Assembly (NCBI RefSeq): GCF_004348725.1 | Contig: NZ_SMKR01000005.1 | Location: 1-64,000 of the forward strand | Direction: 5' to 3' | DNA length: 64,000 nucleotides | Source: Kribbella turkmenica | GTDB lineage: Bacteria > Actinomycetota > Actinomycetes > Propionibacteriales > Kribbellaceae | Shown here: piece by piece, positions 8,141-16,351 of the stretch | Position numbering within the stretch: the stretch's first letter is position 1 | Layout of the letters: the number at the start of each line of letters is the position of its first letter | Made by a program: the position numbers and the translations under genes | The notes under the pieces: model-generated | Seen by the model: only the letters and a program-made list of their open reading frames with translations | The model's database searches: none | Told to the model about the DNA's origin: nothing

Positions 8141-8935
8141 TCAGCCCGGCAGCCAGCCGACTTTCCCGATCAGGTACGTCGCCCCGACCAGCGCACCGAT
8201 GTCGACCAGGGTGTGCGCCACCACGAGCGGCATCACCCGGCCCCACCGGCGGTAGAGGTAGCAGAAGACGACTCCCATCAGCACGTTCCCGAAGAACCCG
8301 CCGAGCCCCTGGTAGAGGTGGTACGACCCGCGCAGCAGCGCGCTGGCCGCCGTACTGCGGCCGACGGACCACCCGAGCTCGTCCAACCGGCGGTTGAGGT
8401 AGGCCAGCACGATGACCTCCTCCAGGATCGCGTTCTGGGCCGCGACCAGGATCAGCACCGGGATCCGCCACCAGACGTCCGGCAGCCGGGCCGGATCGAC
8501 GCTCAGGTTGGCTCCGGTCGCGTAGGCCGCCAGGTAGAAGGCAAGGCCGGCGCCCCCGATCGCGGCGGCGACCGCCGTCCCGCGCCCGAGGTCGCGGAGC
8601 CGGTCCCGCAGGTCGAACCCGAGGGTGCGCATCGTCTCGCCGCCACGGGCGAGGAAGTGCGCCACCAGTGCCACCGGCACGAGCGCGGTCAGCACCGCGA
8701 ACAGCTGCCAGGCCAGGTCCAGCCACGGCCGGCCGGGCGCGCGCGAGCCGACGATGACCGCGGTCTGGCCGCTGATCGGCTTCGCCGACGTCAGCACCCC
8801 GGTGAACGAGATGATCGCGGACACCCCGGACGCGCCGAGCGACAACGCCAGGACCAGCCAGACCTCCTTCGTCAGCACCCGCCGGCCGGTCGCCGGAGCC
8901 GCCGGCCGGGCCGCTTCCTCCGCGGAGCTCGTCAT
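8141..8935 (-). CDS. CPBP family intramembrane metalloprotease
   Basis: This 264-residue polytopic membrane protein of the CPBP/Abi family has about seven to eight hydrophobic segments. The three family motifs are visible: the double glutamate in ILEEVIVLAYLNRR, the histidine in GSYHLYQG, and the last motif HTLVDIG. Family members cleave substrates within the membrane (Rce1-like type II CAAX proteases) or act in bacteriocin immunity. It follows the TetR gene after seven bases, so the two form an operon and TetR may control both. The substrate is unknown. Confidence 0.85.
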   Translation of the reverse strand: MTSSAEEAARPAAPATGRRVLTKEVWLVLALSLGASGVSAIISFTGVLTSAKPISGQTAVIVGSRAPGRPWLDLAWQLFAVLTALVPVALVAHFLARGGETMRTLGFDLRDRLRDLGRGTAVAAAIGGAGLAFYLAAYATGANLSVDPARLPDVWWRIPVLILVAAQNAILEEVIVLAYLNRRLDELGWSVGRSTAASALLRGSYHLYQGLGGFFGNVLMGVVFCYLYRRWGRVMPLVVAHTLVDIGALVGATYLIGKVGWLPG

Positions 8936-8942
8936 GCCCCAA

Positions 8943-9515
8943 CTATCCCGCGCCCAGCAACTCCACCAGGTGGTCCAGGACGTCGGCCGGCTCGGCGTCC
9001 AGCCGGTACTGCGACTGGATCTGCAGGCCGTCGGACACGGCGATCAGCAGCGTGGCGATCTTCTCCGGGTCGGCCGCCGTACTCATGGTGCCGTCCGCCT
9101 GCCGGGCCCGGACGCTCGCGGCCAACGCCGCGCGCAGCCGTTGGTAGCGCTCGACGAAGTACTCGTGCGCACCATGCTGCGGGTCACCGGCCTCGGTGGA
9201 GAACGTCGAGTACAGCTGGACCAGACCGGGAACGTCGGCGTTGTGCCGCACGACCGCACCGAGCTTGTCGATCACGTCGAGCTCGTCCCCCAGCCGCGCG
9301 GTGTCGGCCTCGTCGCGTGCCCGCAACACGGCCTCGAACAGCTTCTCCTTCGAACCGAAGTAGTGCAGCAGTCCGGCCTCGCTCAGCCCGACCGCGGCCG
9401 CCAGCTCACGGGTGGACGTCTTCCGGTAGCCCTGCCGGGCGATCACTTCGAGCGCCTTGCTGAGGATCTCCTCCCGCTTGGCGACGCCCTTCGCGTACGG
9501 CCCTCTGGTTGCCAT
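8943..9515 (-). CDS. TetR family transcriptional regulator
   Basis: The 190-residue protein has an N-terminal TetR helix-turn-helix (about residues 12-58) with the characteristic REILSKALEVIARQGY helix, TSTRELAAAVGLSEAGLLHYF recognition region (named only to mark the fold), and an alpha-helical ligand-binding C-terminus. Upstream on its own strand, TAGGTT lies six bases before the ATG, so translation is probably leaderless. It is divergent from the GH3 gene, with only 28 bases between the TetR ATG and the nearest GH3-side ATG. An inverted repeat there is a natural operator. It probably represses itself, the CPBP gene and possibly the glycosidase. Confidence 0.88.
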   Translation of the reverse strand: MATRGPYAKGVAKREEILSKALEVIARQGYRKTSTRELAAAVGLSEAGLLHYFGSKEKLFEAVLRARDEADTARLGDELDVIDKLGAVVRHNADVPGLVQLYSTFSTEAGDPQHGAHEYFVERYQRLRAALAASVRARQADGTMSTAADPEKIATLLIAVSDGLQIQSQYRLDAEPADVLDHLVELLGAG

Positions 9516-9561
9516 GCTAAAAACCTAGCACCACTTGGTTTTGATGCGTACAGTGACACGC
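9516..9561. promoter_or_regulatory. divergent tetR/GH3 promoters with inverted-repeat operator
   Basis: An imperfect inverted repeat pairs AAAACCTA (9520-9527) with TTGGTTTT (9535-9542), seven of eight positions, around a seven-base centre. It overlaps the TetR -10 box (TAGGTT on the minus strand, 9522-9527). On the plus strand TACAGT (9549-9554) precedes a GTG by seven bases. Binding by the adjacent TetR protein is inferred. Confidence 0.5.
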
Positions 9562-11982
9562 GTGCGCTCGACACCTGCTGACCTCGGCGAGCTCCTCGGC
9601 CGCCTGACGCTCGAGGAGAAGGTCCGGATCCTCACCGGCCAGGACTTCTGGTCCACGCACCCGCTGCCCGCGATCGGGCTGCGGTCGATGGTGCTGTCCG
9701 ACGGCCCGAGCGGGGTCCGCGGAGCCGTCTGGGACGAACGCGACCCGTCCCTGAACCTCCCGTCCGCGACCGCGCTCTCGTCCTCCTGGGACCTCGCCGT
9801 CGCCCACCGGTACGGCGTGGTCTGCGCTCTCGAGGCCCGCCGCAAGGGCGTCGACGTCGCCCTCGGCCCGACGATCAACCTGCACCGCTCGCCACTCGGC
9901 GGCCGGCACTTCGAGGCCTTCAGCGAGGACCCGGTGCTCACCGCCGAGCTCGCCGCGGCGTACGTCGCCGGCGTCCAGGAGCTCGGTGTCGGCGCCACCC
10001 CGAAGCACTACGTCGCGAACGACTTCGAGACCGATCGCTTCACCGCGGACGTCGAGGTCGGCGACCGCGCCCTCCGCGAGGTGTACCTGCTGGCGTTCGA
10101 GAAGGCGGTCGTCGAGTCCCAGGCCTGGCTGGTGATGAGTGCGTACAACTCCATCAACGGTGCGACCGCGTCGGAGAACGAGCTGCTCGAGACCCCGCTG
10201 AACAGCGAGTGGGGCTTCGACGGTGTCGTCGTCAGCGACTGGACCGCCGTCCGCAGCCTGGAGAGTGCCAAGCACTCGCAGGACCTGGCGATGCCGGGGC
10301 CGGTCGGGGCGTGGGGGGACGCACTGGTCGAGGCGGTCCGGTCCGGGGAGATCGAGGAGGTGGCGATCGACCGGAAGGTGCTGCGAGTGCTCGGACTGGC
10401 CGCCCGGGTCGGGGCACTCGAAGGTTTCGGGAAGCCGGCCGAGGTTCCGCAGGTGGACGGTCTCGCGTTCACGCGGACGGCGGCGGCCGAGGGCTCGGTG
10501 CTGCTGCGGAACGACGGCGAGCTGCCGTGGACCCCCGGCACCCTCCGGCGCGTCGCGGTGATCGGGCACAACGCCCGGGATGCGCGTACCCAGGGCGGCG
10601 GAAGCGCGACCGTGATCCCGTCGTCGGTGGTCTCGCCGCTCGACGGACTTCGCGACGCACTGCCCGGTGCCGACGTGACGTACTCGCTCGGCGCGGTCGT
10701 GCAGGAGGGCGTCGCCGAGCTGCCACTGGCCACGATGACGAATCCGGAGACCGGCCGTCCCGGTGCCCGCGCACGCTTCCTCGACGCCGACGGGACCGAA
10801 CTGTTCGCCGAGGACCGGTTCTCCAGTGCGCTGGTCTACCTCGGCGGGGACGCGCCGGTCACCGAGACCGCGGTCTTCGAGTTCCGGACGACGTACACCC
10901 CGGCGGAGTCCGGTCGGGTGCTGCTCGGCTTCGCCTCGGTCGGCCACGGCCGGATCTTTGCCGACGGCATGCTGCTGCACGAAGCGACCGCGGTCCCGGC
11001 CGGCACCGACCTGGGCGCCGCGATCCTGTCACCGCCGTCGATCTCCGTCCCGCTCGACGTGACTGCCGGGCGACCGGTCGACGTCCGCGTCGAGCTCGAC
11101 CTGCCGACCCGAGCAGGCGGCCTCGGCAACGCGCTCAGCATCACCGTCGGCATCGAGCCGGACCGGTCGGACCCGCAGGCGCTGATCGACGAGGCGGTCG
11201 CGGCGGCCCGCGCGGCCGACGTCGCGGTCGTGGTCGTCGGCACGAACTCGCAGGTCGAGTCCGAGGGGTACGACCGGACCACCCTGGCCCTTCCGGGCCG
11301 GCAGGACGACCTGGTCCGGGCCGTCGCCGCGGTCAACCCGCGCACGGTCGTGGTCGTCAACGCGGGCTCGCCCGTCCTGCTGCCCTGGCGCGGCGAGGTT
11401 GCCGCGCTCCTGGTCACCTACTTCGGTGGCCAGGAGTACGGCAACGCACTGGCCGACGTGCTTCTCGGCGTCGCCGAGCCCGGTGGCCGGCTGCCGACCA
11501 CGTGGCCGCGCGCGGAGTCCGACGTACCGGTCATCGACGTCACACCGCGGCACGGAGTGGTCCGGTACGACGAAGGCATCCACCTCGGCTACCGCGCCTG
11601 GCTCCGCGCCGCCACCGAGCCGGCCTTCGAGTTCGGCCACGGTCTCGGCTACACCACCTGGGAGTTGTCCGGGCTGCGCGCGATCGATCCGTCGTCGGTC
11701 GCTCTCACAGTGCGGAACACCGGCGACCGAGCCGGGAAGCACGTCGTCCAGGTGTACGCCGAGCGTCCCGAGTCGACCGTGGACCGCCCGGTCCGCTGGC
11801 TGGCCGGTTTCGCCGTCGTCCGCCTTGAGCCCGGCCGGCGACGGGAGATCACTGTCCAACTGCACCACCACACCTTCGATCACTGGGACGACGGCTGGAA
11901 CACCGAGGCCGGCACCTTCACCCTCCGCGCCGGCTCGTCGGTCACCGACCTCCCGTTGTCGACCGGGATCCAACTGCCCTGA
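9562..11982 (+). CDS. glycoside hydrolase family 3 beta-glucosidase with PA14-like insert
   Basis: This 806-residue GH3 enzyme cleaves terminal beta-linked sugars from oligosaccharides or glycosides. The (beta/alpha)8 domain starts at once (LTLEEKVRILTG) and contains GVDVALGP, HLN-type KHYVANDFE, and the nucleophile Asp226 in VVVSDW. The second alpha/beta domain carries GSAT and VGTNSQVESEGYDR. Between them about residues 395-530 form a PA14-like carbohydrate-binding insert, and the last 100 residues form a fibronectin-III-like domain. There is no signal peptide, so it is cytoplasmic and would act on imported sugars. GTG 9562 is preferred over TTG 9535 or ATG 9544 because of the TACAGT box seven bases upstream. 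Confidence 0.88.
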   Translation: MRSTPADLGELLGRLTLEEKVRILTGQDFWSTHPLPAIGLRSMVLSDGPSGVRGAVWDERDPSLNLPSATALSSSWDLAVAHRYGVVCALEARRKGVDVALGPTINLHRSPLGGRHFEAFSEDPVLTAELAAAYVAGVQELGVGATPKHYVANDFETDRFTADVEVGDRALREVYLLAFEKAVVESQAWLVMSAYNSINGATASENELLETPLNSEWGFDGVVVSDWTAVRSLESAKHSQDLAMPGPVGAWGDALVEAVRSGEIEEVAIDRKVLRVLGLAARVGALEGFGKPAEVPQVDGLAFTRTAAAEGSVLLRNDGELPWTPGTLRRVAVIGHNARDARTQGGGSATVIPSSVVSPLDGLRDALPGADVTYSLGAVVQEGVAELPLATMTNPETGRPGARARFLDADGTELFAEDRFSSALVYLGGDAPVTETAVFEFRTTYTPAESGRVLLGFASVGHGRIFADGMLLHEATAVPAGTDLGAAILSPPSISVPLDVTAGRPVDVRVELDLPTRAGGLGNALSITVGIEPDRSDPQALIDEAVAAARAADVAVVVVGTNSQVESEGYDRTTLALPGRQDDLVRAVAAVNPRTVVVVNAGSPVLLPWRGEVAALLVTYFGGQEYGNALADVLLGVAEPGGRLPTTWPRAESDVPVIDVTPRHGVVRYDEGIHLGYRAWLRAATEPAFEFGHGLGYTTWELSGLRAIDPSSVALTVRNTGDRAGKHVVQVYAERPESTVDRPVRWLAGFAVVRLEPGRRREITVQLHHHTFDHWDDGWNTEAGTFTLRAGSSVTDLPLSTGIQLP

Positions 11983-12016
11983 GGGACCGCGGCTCGCGCC
12001 CACGCTCCGGTAGGAC

Positions 12017-12985
12017 TCAGGGTCGGTGGCGGTTCGGGGTGGGACGCTGGACGACGCGGCGGCCGGTGTCGGACTGCCAGTAGAGAACCGAGCGTCCTGA
12101 ACGGCGGCGTTCGAGCAGGCCGGCGTCCGTCAGCACGCGGAGATGGTCCGACACCGTGGCCAGGGACAGACCGGTCGTCGCGACCAGGACGGTCGTGCTG
12201 ACCGGGCCGGCCGCCTCGACCAGGATCCGGGCACGGTTGCGGCCGAGGAGCTGGACCAGCGGCTCGGCGGGTACTTCGGTGCCGGCGAAGATCCCGGTGA
12301 CGGGATAGGTCAGGGCGAACCGGTCCGGCTTCCGCCAGGAGACGTTCACGCCGGACGTGTGGGCGGCGATGAACATCAGGTCCTGGCCGCGGACGTCCGT
12401 CGCCGGGTAGTCCCAGCGGTTCACCTGGATGCGCCCGTCCCCGAGCCAGCGGACGTGCGGCCCGAGCCCACGCAGTACGCCGGACCAACCCTGCTCGCTG
12501 AGGCGTGACGTCCGCGACACGATGTCGGCCTGGAGCAGCCGCAGTCGTCGCGGCCAGTCGGGCTCGACCGTGGCCGTCCAGATCCAGGTCAGCAGGCCGG
12601 CCGCCTGCTCGGCGAGCCCGGTCGAGTCGAACAGGATCTCCGGCAACGGCGTCCGGACCACGCTCAGGTCGGCGCGGATCCGGTCGTCGTCGAGCGCGGT
12701 CAGGAGCTGGAGCTCGTCGTCCAGCTCCTGGTCCGGCTCGAGTGGTGGAACGGTGAGGAAGTCGGCCACCCAGCTGCGGCCGAAGGCGTTGTCGACGATC
12801 GCCGCCCAGATCGGGTGCCTGGCCAGCTGGTCGGTGAAGGCGGCGACGTGGGTGTCCTTCCAGGCACGGAACCACGGCTGGCAAGGCGCACGCAGCAGCT
12901 TCAGCGCGGCCACCGTCTCGGTGAGCTGCGACGTCCCGAACCGGGCGTTCGCCAGGGTGTCGGCGTCGACGAGGAACTCGGACAA
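12017..12985 (-). CDS. ArsR-type winged-helix regulator with large N-terminal domain (DUF5937 type)
   Basis: The 322-residue protein has a long N-terminal domain and a C-terminal ArsR-like winged helix (about 240-305) with TGLSLATVSDHLRVLTDAGL, indicated only to show the recognition helix. This arrangement matches actinobacterial DUF5937/ArsR proteins that usually sit beside an MFS exporter, as here. A TTG start at 12985 is supported by a GGAGGCG ribosome site six bases upstream and a TACAGT -10 box. It is divergent from the MFS gene and probably regulates it. The effector is unknown. No metal-binding ArsR box (CxC) is visible. Confidence 0.8.
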   Translation of the reverse strand: MSEFLVDADTLANARFGTSQLTETVAALKLLRAPCQPWFRAWKDTHVAAFTDQLARHPIWAAIVDNAFGRSWVADFLTVPPLEPDQELDDELQLLTALDDDRIRADLSVVRTPLPEILFDSTGLAEQAAGLLTWIWTATVEPDWPRRLRLLQADIVSRTSRLSEQGWSGVLRGLGPHVRWLGDGRIQVNRWDYPATDVRGQDLMFIAAHTSGVNVSWRKPDRFALTYPVTGIFAGTEVPAEPLVQLLGRNRARILVEAAGPVSTTVLVATTGLSLATVSDHLRVLTDAGLLERRRSGRSVLYWQSDTGRRVVQRPTPNRHRP

Positions 12986-12990
12986 CGTTT

Positions 12991-13010
12991 CGCCTCCACC
13001 CGAAACTGTA
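12991..13010 (-). promoter_or_regulatory. promoter -10 and ribosome site of the ArsR-type gene
   Basis: Read on the minus strand, TACAGT (13005-13010) is followed by GGAGGCG (12991-12997) and, six bases later, the TTG start. The order and spacing fit an ordinary short-leader promoter and decide the start codon. Confidence 0.5.
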
Positions 13011-13124
13011 GGCGGCCGCCGGGCGCACGTCGATGCTGCCGGGTATGAAGGAGCGAGGCGAGTTCATCGGTAGGCGCCGTGCCACTCGTGTCTCATCCGC
13101 GCCCGGCGCGAAGCGAGGACGTGG

Positions 13125-14360
13125 ATGAGCACGTACCGGCACCTCTTCGCGAGCCGCGAGTTCCGCAACCTGTGGATCGGCAGCGCGCTCGGGAACGCGT
13201 CGGCGACCATGACGAGCCTGACGCTCGCGCTGATGGTCGACGCCGCGACCGGGTCCGCCCTGCTGGCGGCGCTGGTCATGTTCGGTCCGTCGCTGGCGCA
13301 GGTGCTGGGCGCGTCCACGCTGATGTCGGCGGCCGACACCGCCCCGCCGCGCCGCATCCTGACCATGCTCGCCTGCCTGTCGACGGTGGCGGTCGGTGCG
13401 CAGGCCGCCCTCGACCTCACCCCGGCGACCCGGTTGCTGCTGGCACTGCTGGTGGCGTACGGGTTGTCGATCGGGTCCGGCGTACGGTGGGGGCTGCTGA
13501 GCGAGGTGGTCGACGAGGACCAGTTCGTCCTCGGCCGCTCGGCGATCAACCTGTCCGTCGGTGCGATGCAGATCGCCGGTTTCGGGACCGCCGGACTGTT
13601 GCTGCAGACCCTCACTTCGTCCGAGGTGCTCTGGCTGGCGACCGGTTGCTCGGCGCTGGCGATCCCGATCATCCGGTTCGGGTTGCGGAACCGGCCACCG
13701 CGCCGGGTCGCGCGGACCAGTTTCACCGAGACCTGGCGCGGCAACCGTCGCCTGCTCGGCCAGGCGAGCACCCGTCCGCTGCTGCTGGCACTGACTCTGC
13801 CGAACGGGCTGATCGTCGGCTGCGAGGCGCTGTTCGTTCCGTACGCCGGCTCCGGGGCCGGCTGGTTGCTGGCCGCGGGGGCCGCCGGGATGATGACCGG
13901 CGATCTGGTCGTCGGCCGCTTCCTCAGCCGCTTCGGCCGGCGGACGGCGGGGCGCTGGTTGCGCATCCTGCTGGCCGTCCCGTTCCTCGGCTTCGCCTTC
14001 GACCTGCACCTCGCCGTCCTGTCCGTGCTGGTCGCGATCGGCAGCAGCGGGTACGCGGCGTCCCTGTCCCAGCAGGAGGTTCTGGTCGACCTGACGCCGG
14101 TGGACCTGCGAGGTCAGGTCCTCGGTCTCGAGTCCGCCCTGCGGATGACGACGTTCGGCATCGTCGCGATTCTGGCCGGCGCCGTCGCCGACCTCACCTC
14201 CCCCGCGCCCACGATCACCGCGTTCGCGGCCGCCTCGCTGCTCGTCTCAGTCGCCCTGACCCGGCCGTTGACCCGGGTGATGAACCCCGGCCGCCTAAGC
14301 TCACCGCAGGGAGGTCGTGGGGCTGCGGAGAGTCTCGCAACGGTACGGCCGCCGGTGTGA
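13125..14360 (+). CDS. MFS transporter
   Basis: This is a 411-residue major facilitator with about 12 hydrophobic helices. It begins STYRHLFASREFRNLWIG, a start seen in actinobacterial drug-efflux type MFS proteins, and has a loop between helices 6 and 7 (about 185-215) rich in Arg. It most likely exports a small molecule from the cytoplasm in exchange for protons. ATG 13125 follows a GAGGACG ribosome-like site. It is divergent from the ArsR-type gene across 139 bases, a common regulator/exporter arrangement. The substrate is not known. Confidence 0.82.
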   Translation: MSTYRHLFASREFRNLWIGSALGNASATMTSLTLALMVDAATGSALLAALVMFGPSLAQVLGASTLMSAADTAPPRRILTMLACLSTVAVGAQAALDLTPATRLLLALLVAYGLSIGSGVRWGLLSEVVDEDQFVLGRSAINLSVGAMQIAGFGTAGLLLQTLTSSEVLWLATGCSALAIPIIRFGLRNRPPRRVARTSFTETWRGNRRLLGQASTRPLLLALTLPNGLIVGCEALFVPYAGSGAGWLLAAGAAGMMTGDLVVGRFLSRFGRRTAGRWLRILLAVPFLGFAFDLHLAVLSVLVAIGSSGYAASLSQQEVLVDLTPVDLRGQVLGLESALRMTTFGIVAILAGAVADLTSPAPTITAFAAASLLVSVALTRPLTRVMNPGRLSSPQGGRGAAESLATVRPPV

Positions 14361-14526
14361 GGTCCGCGCCTCGGCCGATCTGCAGGTCGCAATTCACGTC
14401 GCACGACCGGTTGTCGACGTCGGCGTACCTGCGGCACCGGGGGCAGGGATCCGCGGCCTGGGCGCGCCCTCACCGCCGCCGGGTTCGGTCCCCTGACCCT
14501 GCACCCTCGCGGACCGGAGGGGATGA
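14361..14526. other. intergenic region between MFS and ABC permease genes
   Basis: This 166-base gap between convergent genes holds no confident gene. On the minus strand a short open stretch encodes a Cys-rich pattern (CPRC, then after 12 residues CDVNC), but it has no start codon upstream of the first cysteines and runs antisense into the MFS gene. It may be a zinc-ribbon gene remnant or chance. Confidence 0.3.
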
Positions 14527-15426
14527 TCAGCGGCTGAAACCGGCGGTCAGACCGCTGAGGAGTTGGCGGCGGCCGATGGCGTAGAGGAGGACGATGGGGA
14601 GGGTGGTGAGCATGACCGAGGCCAGGACGGCGGGGATGTTGACGCTGTACTGGCCCTGGAAGGTCCACAGCGCCAGCGGGAGGGTGCGCTTGTCGGGGCT
14701 CTGGGTCAGGATCAGCGGGAGCAGGAAGCCGTTCCAGACGCCCAGGCCGTTGTAGATGCTGACCGTGACCAGCGCCGGCCTCGTCAGCGGCAGCGCGAGG
14801 CCGCGCAACATGTCCCACTCGCCGGCGCCGTCCACCCGCATCGACTCGAACAACTCCTTGGGAACGTCGCGGATGAAGTTCGACAGCACCAGCACCGACA
14901 GCGGGATCGCGAACGCGATCGACGGCAGGATGATCGCCAGCAGGCTGTCGTACAGGTGCATCCGGATGATCAGCAGGTAGACCGGGATGATGGTCGCCTG
15001 CAGCGGGATCGCCAGCCCCATCAGGAACAGACCGTTGACCCCGGCAAGGAACTTTCCGCCGGCGCCGCGGACGATCGCGTACGCCGCCATGAACGCGATT
15101 GCCACCGCCGGGACGATGGTGCCGGCCGTGACGATCACGCTGTTCAGGAAGTACTGCGGGAAGTCGGACTCGATCACGAGCCGGTAGTTCGCCAGCGTCG
15201 GCGCGGTCGGCAGCGCGAACGGGTTCTGGCTGAAGTACGCCGTCTGGTCCTTGAAGCTGGTGACCACGATCCAGTAGAGCGGGACCATCACGATCACCAG
15301 CCACAACCAGGCCGCCGCGCCGCCGAACCAGTTCAGCTGCAGGAGTTTGCGGAGGTTGAACGCTCCGCGGGAGGTCCGGCGGCTCGCCGTACCGGCTCCA
15401 CTGGTGGCCACTGCCATGTCACGCAC
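14527..15426 (-). CDS. carbohydrate ABC transporter permease (MalG type)
   Basis: This 299-residue inner-membrane permease has six predicted helices. The EAA loop is visible near the C-terminal third (residues about 190-210: ELFESMRVDGAGEWDML). It is the second of two permeases in a three-gene importer: binding protein (16348-17703), MalF-type permease, then this gene, overlapping its neighbour by eight bases. No ATPase is encoded here, so it presumably uses a shared MsiK-type ATPase, as is usual for actinobacterial CUT1 importers. The sugar is likely a beta-glucoside or oligosaccharide, inferred from the divergent GH3 gene. Confidence 0.9.
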   Translation of the reverse strand: MRDMAVATSGAGTASRRTSRGAFNLRKLLQLNWFGGAAAWLWLVIVMVPLYWIVVTSFKDQTAYFSQNPFALPTAPTLANYRLVIESDFPQYFLNSVIVTAGTIVPAVAIAFMAAYAIVRGAGGKFLAGVNGLFLMGLAIPLQATIIPVYLLIIRMHLYDSLLAIILPSIAFAIPLSVLVLSNFIRDVPKELFESMRVDGAGEWDMLRGLALPLTRPALVTVSIYNGLGVWNGFLLPLILTQSPDKRTLPLALWTFQGQYSVNIPAVLASVMLTTLPIVLLYAIGRRQLLSGLTAGFSR

Positions 15427-16351
15427 CTTCCTGCTGGCTTGCCGTCGTACTGCCGCCGAGCCGTCGCAGCAGCAGCGCGAGTGCGAGGCCGATCAGGACC
15501 AGCAGGACGGCGATCACGCTCGCCGGGCCCATCAGGTTCGCCTGGAAACCACGCTTGTACATGTCCAGCGCGAGCACCCGGGTCGCGTCGCCCGGGCCGC
15601 CCGCGGTGAGAACGAAGATCAGGTCGAAGAATGTCAGCGAGCCGACCACCATCAGCGTCGACGACGTGATGATCGTGTACTTCAGCTGCGGCAGCGTGAT
15701 GCTGAAGAACTGCCGGATCCGGCCGGCGCCGTCGATCGACGCGGCCTCGTACATCGAGGTCGGGATCTGCCGGACACCGCCTTGGTAGATCAGTGAGTGG
15801 AACGGGATGAACTGCCAGGACACCACGAAGACGACGACGCCGAGGGCGAGGTTCTCGCGGCCCAGCCAGTCCTGGGTGAGGAGGCCGACCTTCAGCCCGG
15901 CGCCGAGCCCGAAGTTCGGGTCGAGCAGCGCCTTGTAGGTGATCGCGATCGCGGCCGAGCTGAGCAGCAGCGGAATGAAGAACAGGACGGCGAGGAAGCC
16001 GCGGTACCGCTGCCGGCCGGCCAGGAACGTGCCGATCAGCAGGCTGAGCGGGGTCTGCACGGCCCACGACAGGATCATGATCTCGAACGTCACCCAGACC
16101 GTGTGCGGCAGCGCCGGATCGCTCAGGACCGAGCGCCAGTTGGCGAAACCGGCCGGGTCGATGGCGCCGAGCCCGTCCCACCGGGTGAAGCTGAGGAACA
16201 GTACGCCGAACAGCGGCACGATCCCGAAGACGACGAAGATCGCCAGCGCGGGGATCGCCATCCAGGCGACCGGACCACTCCGCCCGACGCCGGACAAAGC
16301 CTTGCGGGCACGGGCCGGCAGGACGGGCGGAGCGGCCGACGGCACTGTCAC
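15419..16351 (-). CDS. carbohydrate ABC transporter permease (MalF type)
   Basis: This 310-residue permease has an N-terminal helix (about 30-50), further membrane helices, and the EAA loop around SMYEAASIDGAGRIRQFF (about 205-225). It pairs with the MalG-type protein to form the membrane channel of a CUT1 sugar importer. The GTG start at 16351 overlaps the binding-protein stop by four bases (GTGA). The frame stays open far upstream on this strand, but that part is antisense-like shadow across the binding-protein gene. Substrate inference is as for the partner genes. Confidence 0.9.
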   Translation of the reverse strand: MTVPSAAPPVLPARARKALSGVGRSGPVAWMAIPALAIFVVFGIVPLFGVLFLSFTRWDGLGAIDPAGFANWRSVLSDPALPHTVWVTFEIMILSWAVQTPLSLLIGTFLAGRQRYRGFLAVLFFIPLLLSSAAIAITYKALLDPNFGLGAGLKVGLLTQDWLGRENLALGVVVFVVSWQFIPFHSLIYQGGVRQIPTSMYEAASIDGAGRIRQFFSITLPQLKYTIITSSTLMVVGSLTFFDLIFVLTAGGPGDATRVLALDMYKRGFQANLMGPASVIAVLLVLIGLALALLLRRLGGSTTASQQEGA

